A stretch of DNA of 9,817 nt. Origin: Candidatus Nitrosopumilus sp. Its GTDB lineage: Archaea; Thermoproteota; Nitrososphaeria; Nitrososphaerales; Nitrosopumilaceae. A program made the position numbers and the translations under genes. Location of the stretch: contig JABDOO010000101.1 in NCBI GenBank assembly GCA_013043295.1, positions 1 through 9,817 of the forward strand, written 5' to 3'. The notes under the pieces were generated by a model. The model saw only the letters and a program-made list of their open reading frames with translations. It had not been told where the DNA came from and ran no database searches. Shown here one piece after another: positions 6,445 to 9,817 of this stretch; position 1 is the stretch's first letter, and each line of letters opens with the position of its first letter.

Positions 6445-7322
6445 TATTGAATTGCCTTTGCAATAGTATTTGATATATCTACTATTGATGTTTTACCGGG
6501 AATTGTATTTGCACTAATAATTTTTGTAACACCTGCTTTTCTAATTCTTTTTTCCGCATCATTCATCAATAGGGCATGTGTGCATGCTACATACACTTTT
6601 TTACATTTTTGTTTTTTAAGAAATTGGGTAGCCTTAACTATACTTCCTCCAGTGCTAATCATATCATCGACCAAAATTAAATCCCGATTTGCAACCTGAT
6701 CAAGATTCTTTGTTTTGATCTTTACAGTTCCAGTTTTTCGATCTCTACTTTTCTCTAAAGCAATATACTCTGAGCCAAATTCTTTAGCAAACTCTTGTGC
6801 CCTCTGCTTTCCTCCCTGATCTGGAGACACAACAAGTGGATTTTTCAGGCTCAATTTCTTAAAATATCGTACAAGATCTGGAATTGCAGATACATTCATT
6901 GTTTTTATTTTAAAATGTTTGAATCCTATCATACTATGGATATCAACTGCAATAATTTTTGAAGCACCAGCCCCCCTGAAGAGCTTGTCCAAAACTTTCA
7001 TTGTGATGATCTCACCTGATAAGAATTCCCTATCTTGCCTTGCATATCCCATGTATGGAATTACGGCAATTACCTCAGAAGACGTCTCCTTAGCTTTTGA
7101 AATTAATGATAATGCTTGAATTAGATTAGTATCCACAGGAGGATAAATTGATTGCACTATGACAGTTTTTCTTTTAGATAACTTTCCACCAAGAGTTATT
7201 TTACTTTCTCCATCTGCAAAAACTTTGACTTGGCTTTTTACAAGATTTGCCTTTATCTTTCTTGATAGTTTTACTCCCAAGTCAATAGAAGAATTTCCTG
7301 CTACGACTGTTATTTTACTCAA
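6444..7322 (-). CDS. prs: Ribose-phosphate pyrophosphokinase (PRPP synthetase)
   Basis: Makes 5-phosphoribosyl diphosphate from ribose 5-phosphate and ATP, feeding purine, pyrimidine, histidine, tryptophan and NAD synthesis. Length is 292 aa, as in archaeal homologues, which are shorter than most bacterial ones. ATP-site residues include FADGE (35-39) and ARQDR (94-98); H129 in VDIHS is the usual metal ligand; SPDQGGKQRA (166-175) and K191/R193 (EKSR) match the catalytic flexible loop; the PRPP loop is ILVDDMISTGGS (216-227) with D219/D220. The start is TTG at 7322: the frame is open upstream to the channel gene stop but holds no ATG, the next Met is near residue 91, and the TTG places the first strand (KITVVAGN) correctly. 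It follows the channel gene by 42 bp and may be transcribed with it or from a promoter in that gap. Confidence 0.95.
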   Translation of the reverse strand: MSKITVVAGNSSIDLGVKLSRKIKANLVKSQVKVFADGESKITLGGKLSKRKTVIVQSIYPPVDTNLIQALSLISKAKETSSEVIAVIPYMGYARQDREFLSGEIITMKVLDKLFRGAGASKIIAVDIHSMIGFKHFKIKTMNVSAIPDLVRYFKKLSLKNPLVVSPDQGGKQRAQEFAKEFGSEYIALEKSRDRKTGTVKIKTKNLDQVANRDLILVDDMISTGGSIVKATQFLKKQKCKKVYVACTHALLMNDAEKRIRKAGVTKIISANTIPGKTSIVDISNTIAKAIQ

Positions 7323-7364
7323 TAAGAAAATGTGATTTAATGGGATTCTTAAGTTTTGAGAAGA

Positions 7365-9143
7365 TCAGTCTTCCCCGCTGCCACGACCAATATCTCCAAT
7401 TCCATATTCGTCTATGACACCATCTCTATCTTTGTTAAATTTGTCAATTTCTTCTTGCTCACGTTTTTCATCTCCCTGATATACAGTTCTAATTGGCCAT
7501 GGAATTCTGATATCATATTTCTTGAACTCTTCATACATGATCATTCTCATTTCAGTTTTAGCCTTGAATTGTGCTCCATAATCTCTTACATAAAGCCACA
7601 ATGAGAAATCCAATGATGAATCATTGAACTGATTGAATCTCACAACAGGTTGAGCTATATCTACATGAATGTCCTTGTCACAACCGCAGCTTGGTTTATT
7701 CTCTTCAAGATATGGACATCGTAACTGTACAACTAGATGCCTTAGTTTATCATCAACTATCTCTTCCATTCCACGTTTTCCCACTTTAACAAGAATTGCT
7801 GCTACTTGTTTAGGATCATTGAGATATGAAACACCCACTTCTACTATTGCAGGAACCATCTTGATCTCTTTTGAATAATTGATAATCTGAGAATTTACTA
7901 GCTGTCTTGTAGGAATTACTGCAAAAGATTCGTTTAATGCATTTCTGACATATGTAACTCTAGGCGTAATTTTGTGCACATATCCGTTATATCCAGTGTC
8001 TAGCAATATTCTCTCGCCTTCTGAAAATATCTTATCTTTACGAATCAAAATATACGCAAAATAGTTCTGCATTGTTTCTTGCAGTGCTAATCCTATTCCA
8101 ATTGCTAAACCACCTGTAGCTGTAGCAAGTACAATAAGATCTACTCCCCACCAGCTAATTATGCCAACAATTACGGCAATGAATATTCCTATAGGTAAAA
8201 TTTGTGAAATTGATTTTGGTAAGTTCTTTCTCTTTCTTGTTGCATATCCTGGAGGTCTACCTCCTGGAACAATTGGTTCGTATCCGTTTAGTCTTTTTTC
8301 TTCTCTCCATGTATCAATTGGGTAAATCTCTTCTTCTTCTTTCCCAGTTTTTAATTTTTTTCCAGACTGGTTATTTCCTGAAACACATTTTTTAAAGTAG
8401 TCAAGATACTTTCTTCTTTCAGATTCTTTCCATTCTTCAAATGGATTCTTTACTAGTTCTTCATGACTACCAATTGGCAATCCTTTAGTTGTTCTAAATC
8501 CCTCTAGAATTTTTCTTCCCTCTTCAGTTTCTAGATGTTTTTTAAAATCTTCTTCAGAAATATCTTCAGGTGTGTTTACAGGCGGAACCCATTTGAAAAG
8601 TTTATGAAACAAATCCCCGTCATCATCTTTGAATCCATGCATCTCTTTCCATGCTTCATAATCTTCTCTCTCTTCGTTTGATTTTTCTCGTTTATTGATT
8701 GCTATGGGAATAAGATGCGCTATTGAATAACCAATTACCAAAATGTTAATACTGTTTAGAATTTTTGCAAATGTTCCAGCAGGACTTACCTCTGCAATAT
8801 CTATAGAATCTTCTGCATCTGTGATAATTTCTTCTAACTCATTTCTTGCCTCTTCAAACACGTCAAAAGATTGTATGTATGCATTCATGCTTGTAATTAG
8901 AATTATTGCAAAAAATGGTAGAACACCAACCCTAACGAATCGCGAAAGATGCGGTCTGGCATAGCGGAATTTTTGGGAATTTACCCACTTTGAAAAAATA
9001 CGATAAACTGAAACGATTGCTATGATTCCAACAATTAATACTAAAAATGCAACCTGCAGTGCTTCAGATGAGGCTATTAATTCACTAACACTCTGAAACT
9101 GATTGGTTTGTCCTGCAACTGCGTCAATAATCTCTTCTGCCAT
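7365..9143 (-). CDS. MscS-family mechanosensitive channel with large soluble insert and acidic EF-hand-like tail
   Basis: A membrane channel of the small-conductance mechanosensitive family, likely releasing solutes or ions when membrane tension rises. It has 592 aa against about 290 for E. coli MscS. Hydrophobic segments lie near 28-48, 71-88, 127-149 and 315-331. The Gly/Ala-rich pore helix runs from about 334 to 364 (TATGGLAIGIGLALQE). The beta domain follows (about 365-425, including GYNGYVHKI and FAVIPTRQLVNSQIINYS) and the alpha/beta domain ends with the family's IRIPWPIRTVY (546-556). Unusual parts are a charged soluble insert of about 160 residues (150-310) before the pore, cysteines C476, C486 and C488 in the alpha/beta domain, and a tail with NKDRDGVIDEY (570-580) like a calcium-binding loop. 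The ATG at 9143 is preceded by AGGAGA. Orientation and 42-bp spacing suggest co-transcription with prs. Confidence 0.88.
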   Translation of the reverse strand: MAEEIIDAVAGQTNQFQSVSELIASSEALQVAFLVLIVGIIAIVSVYRIFSKWVNSQKFRYARPHLSRFVRVGVLPFFAIILITSMNAYIQSFDVFEEARNELEEIITDAEDSIDIAEVSPAGTFAKILNSINILVIGYSIAHLIPIAINKREKSNEEREDYEAWKEMHGFKDDDGDLFHKLFKWVPPVNTPEDISEEDFKKHLETEEGRKILEGFRTTKGLPIGSHEELVKNPFEEWKESERRKYLDYFKKCVSGNNQSGKKLKTGKEEEEIYPIDTWREEKRLNGYEPIVPGGRPPGYATRKRKNLPKSISQILPIGIFIAVIVGIISWWGVDLIVLATATGGLAIGIGLALQETMQNYFAYILIRKDKIFSEGERILLDTGYNGYVHKITPRVTYVRNALNESFAVIPTRQLVNSQIINYSKEIKMVPAIVEVGVSYLNDPKQVAAILVKVGKRGMEEIVDDKLRHLVVQLRCPYLEENKPSCGCDKDIHVDIAQPVVRFNQFNDSSLDFSLWLYVRDYGAQFKAKTEMRMIMYEEFKKYDIRIPWPIRTVYQGDEKREQEEIDKFNKDRDGVIDEYGIGDIGRGSGED

Positions 9144-9154
9144 GTCTCTCTTTA

Positions 9155-9160
9155 TCTCCT
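9155..9160 (-). promoter_or_regulatory. Ribosome binding site of the MscS-type channel gene
   Basis: The minus strand reads AGGAGA, 11 nt before the ATG at 9143, and supports that start. Further upstream the minus strand has ATAATATG (about 9193-9186), which could be a TATA-like box giving a leader of about 20 nt that still contains this site. The TATA call is weak because the whole region is AT-rich. Confidence 0.45.
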
Positions 9161-9206
9161 AATTGTAGAATAGAAAGTTTAACCCATATTATCATTTTTG
9201 ATGAAA

Positions 9207-9215
9207 TTTTAATTG
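9207..9215 (+). promoter_or_regulatory. TATA-like box for the radical SAM gene
   Basis: TTTTAATTG is centred about 30 nt before the ATG at 9241 on the plus strand, with no Shine-Dalgarno sequence in between. This spacing fits a leaderless or very short-leader transcript. The rest of the 97-bp divergent gap 9144-9240 holds only AT-rich sequence and the promoter elements of the channel gene. Confidence 0.35.
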
Positions 9216-9240
9216 ATAATTTGCTAAATTTGAAAATTTC

Positions 9241-9817
9241 ATGCGTAAGAAATCTGTAACCTTTAACAAGGGAGAATGTACTAATTACAAAGTGACCTAT
9301 CAAGAATCTGTCTGGGATGAATCTCCCTCGTTAAAATCATACACACTAGCAAATTACCGTACACTTCCACAAATTCAAAATCTTTCAGAAGAAACCCAAT
9401 TTGAAATGGAAGTTGTTGGTAATGTCTTACCATTTAAGGCAAATAATTATGTAGTTGAGCAATTAATTGATTGGAATAATATTCCAAATGATCCAATCTA
9501 TGTTCTAACATTTCCACAGAGAGGAATGTTAAAACCAGAACATTACAAAAAAATGGAAACTGCATTAAAAAATAATTTAGATAAAAAAGAAATTACAGCA
9601 ATTGCAAATGAAATTCGTCTTCAACTTAATCCACATCCAGCAGGACAGATGGAGCTAAATGTTCCAACATTAAAAGATGGAACTAAACTGTATGGAATGC
9701 AACACAAGTACAAGGAAACTTGCCTCTTCTTCCCAAGTCAAAGTCAAACATGTCATGCATATTGTAGCTTTTGTTTTAGATGGCCACAATTTGTTGGAAT
9801 GGATGAAATGAAATTTG
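9241..9817 (+). CDS. KamA-family radical SAM protein, lysine 2,3-aminomutase-like (partial, N-terminal 192 residues)
   Basis: The frame opens with ATG at 9241 and stays open to the right edge, giving 192 residues plus one base. The radical SAM cluster motif is C171-x3-C175-x2-C178 (CHAYCSFCFRW), with the three cysteines that bind the 4Fe-4S cluster used to cleave SAM. Upstream, an N-terminal domain ends with QLNPHPAGQ (129-137) and a strand leading into KETCLFF, as in KamA relatives of lysine 2,3-aminomutase. In true lysine aminomutases the motif reads more like CxxxCRxCxRR; here Phe-Arg-Trp follows, as in a separate KamA-like group. The PLP lysine and substrate-binding residues would lie beyond the window, so the substrate cannot be told. 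It is transcribed divergently from the channel gene, apparently as a separate unit. Confidence 0.8.
   Translation, partial: MRKKSVTFNKGECTNYKVTYQESVWDESPSLKSYTLANYRTLPQIQNLSEETQFEMEVVGNVLPFKANNYVVEQLIDWNNIPNDPIYVLTFPQRGMLKPEHYKKMETALKNNLDKKEITAIANEIRLQLNPHPAGQMELNVPTLKDGTKLYGMQHKYKETCLFFPSQSQTCHAYCSFCFRWPQFVGMDEMKF

Noticed and set aside
8634..8670. FKDDDGDLF in the channel insert as a second EF-hand loop
   Set aside because: Only the DxDG core matches; the flanking helices and positions 1, 9 and 12 of the loop do not fit.
9144..9240. Gap checked for a riboswitch or operator
   Set aside because: Only short AT-rich words and the ribosome binding site are visible; no convincing inverted repeat or conserved RNA fold could be seen by eye.

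Overview
The window looks like a piece of the chromosomal core of a low-GC archaeon, most likely a marine ammonia-oxidising member of the Nitrososphaerota (Thaumarchaeota, Nitrosopumilus-like). The assignment rests on the strong AT bias, a class I archaeal CCA-adding enzyme, a Trm-G10-type tRNA methyltransferase, the archaeal families UPF0200 and UPF0201, a COG2112-type kinase, short intergenic gaps, several candidate leaderless promoters, and ATGA or TAATG gene junctions. No mobile element, phage gene, CRISPR array, rRNA or tRNA gene was seen. No gap between genes exceeds 100 bases.

Layout. (1) Positions 1-2058, minus strand: thpR (RNA 2',3'-cyclic phosphodiesterase), cca (tRNA nucleotidyltransferase) and a partial kinase gene that runs off the left edge. 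They overlap one another and read as one operon. (2) Positions 2059-2124: a compact divergent promoter with a small palindrome. (3) Positions 2125-3071, plus strand: a UPF0200 P-loop kinase-like protein and a UPF0201 protein with an ATGA overlap, followed by an oligo-T terminator. (4) Positions 3155-3880, plus strand: a lone membrane-anchored, Ser/Asp-rich hypothetical protein with its own promoter. It converges on and overlaps sir2 by 10 bp. (5) Positions 3871-9143, minus strand, transcribed leftward: an MscS-type channel, prs (PRPP synthetase), trmG10, rnz (RNase Z) and sir2. The last four are nearly fused, with junctions of -1, -4 and +1 bp. (6) Positions 9144-9240: a second divergent promoter region. 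(7) Positions 9241-9817, plus strand: the N-terminal part of a KamA-family radical SAM protein, cut by the right edge.

How the genes work together. tRNA maturation runs through the window. RNase Z cuts the tRNA 3' trailer, the CCA enzyme adds or repairs the CCA end, Trm-G10 methylates G10, and ThpR acts on 2',3'-cyclic phosphate RNA ends of the type made in tRNA splicing and repair. PRPP synthetase supplies nucleotide and NAD precursors, and the sirtuin at the end of the same operon consumes NAD. This is largely ordinary housekeeping. The points most worth a second look are an Asn at the usual third catalytic carboxylate of the CCA enzyme, an EF-hand-like acidic loop plus a large soluble insert and a cysteine cluster in the MscS-type channel, and a sirtuin with the Tyr-x-x-Arg signature of acyl-lysine (succinyl/malonyl) deacylases. 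I found no convincing new multi-gene system.
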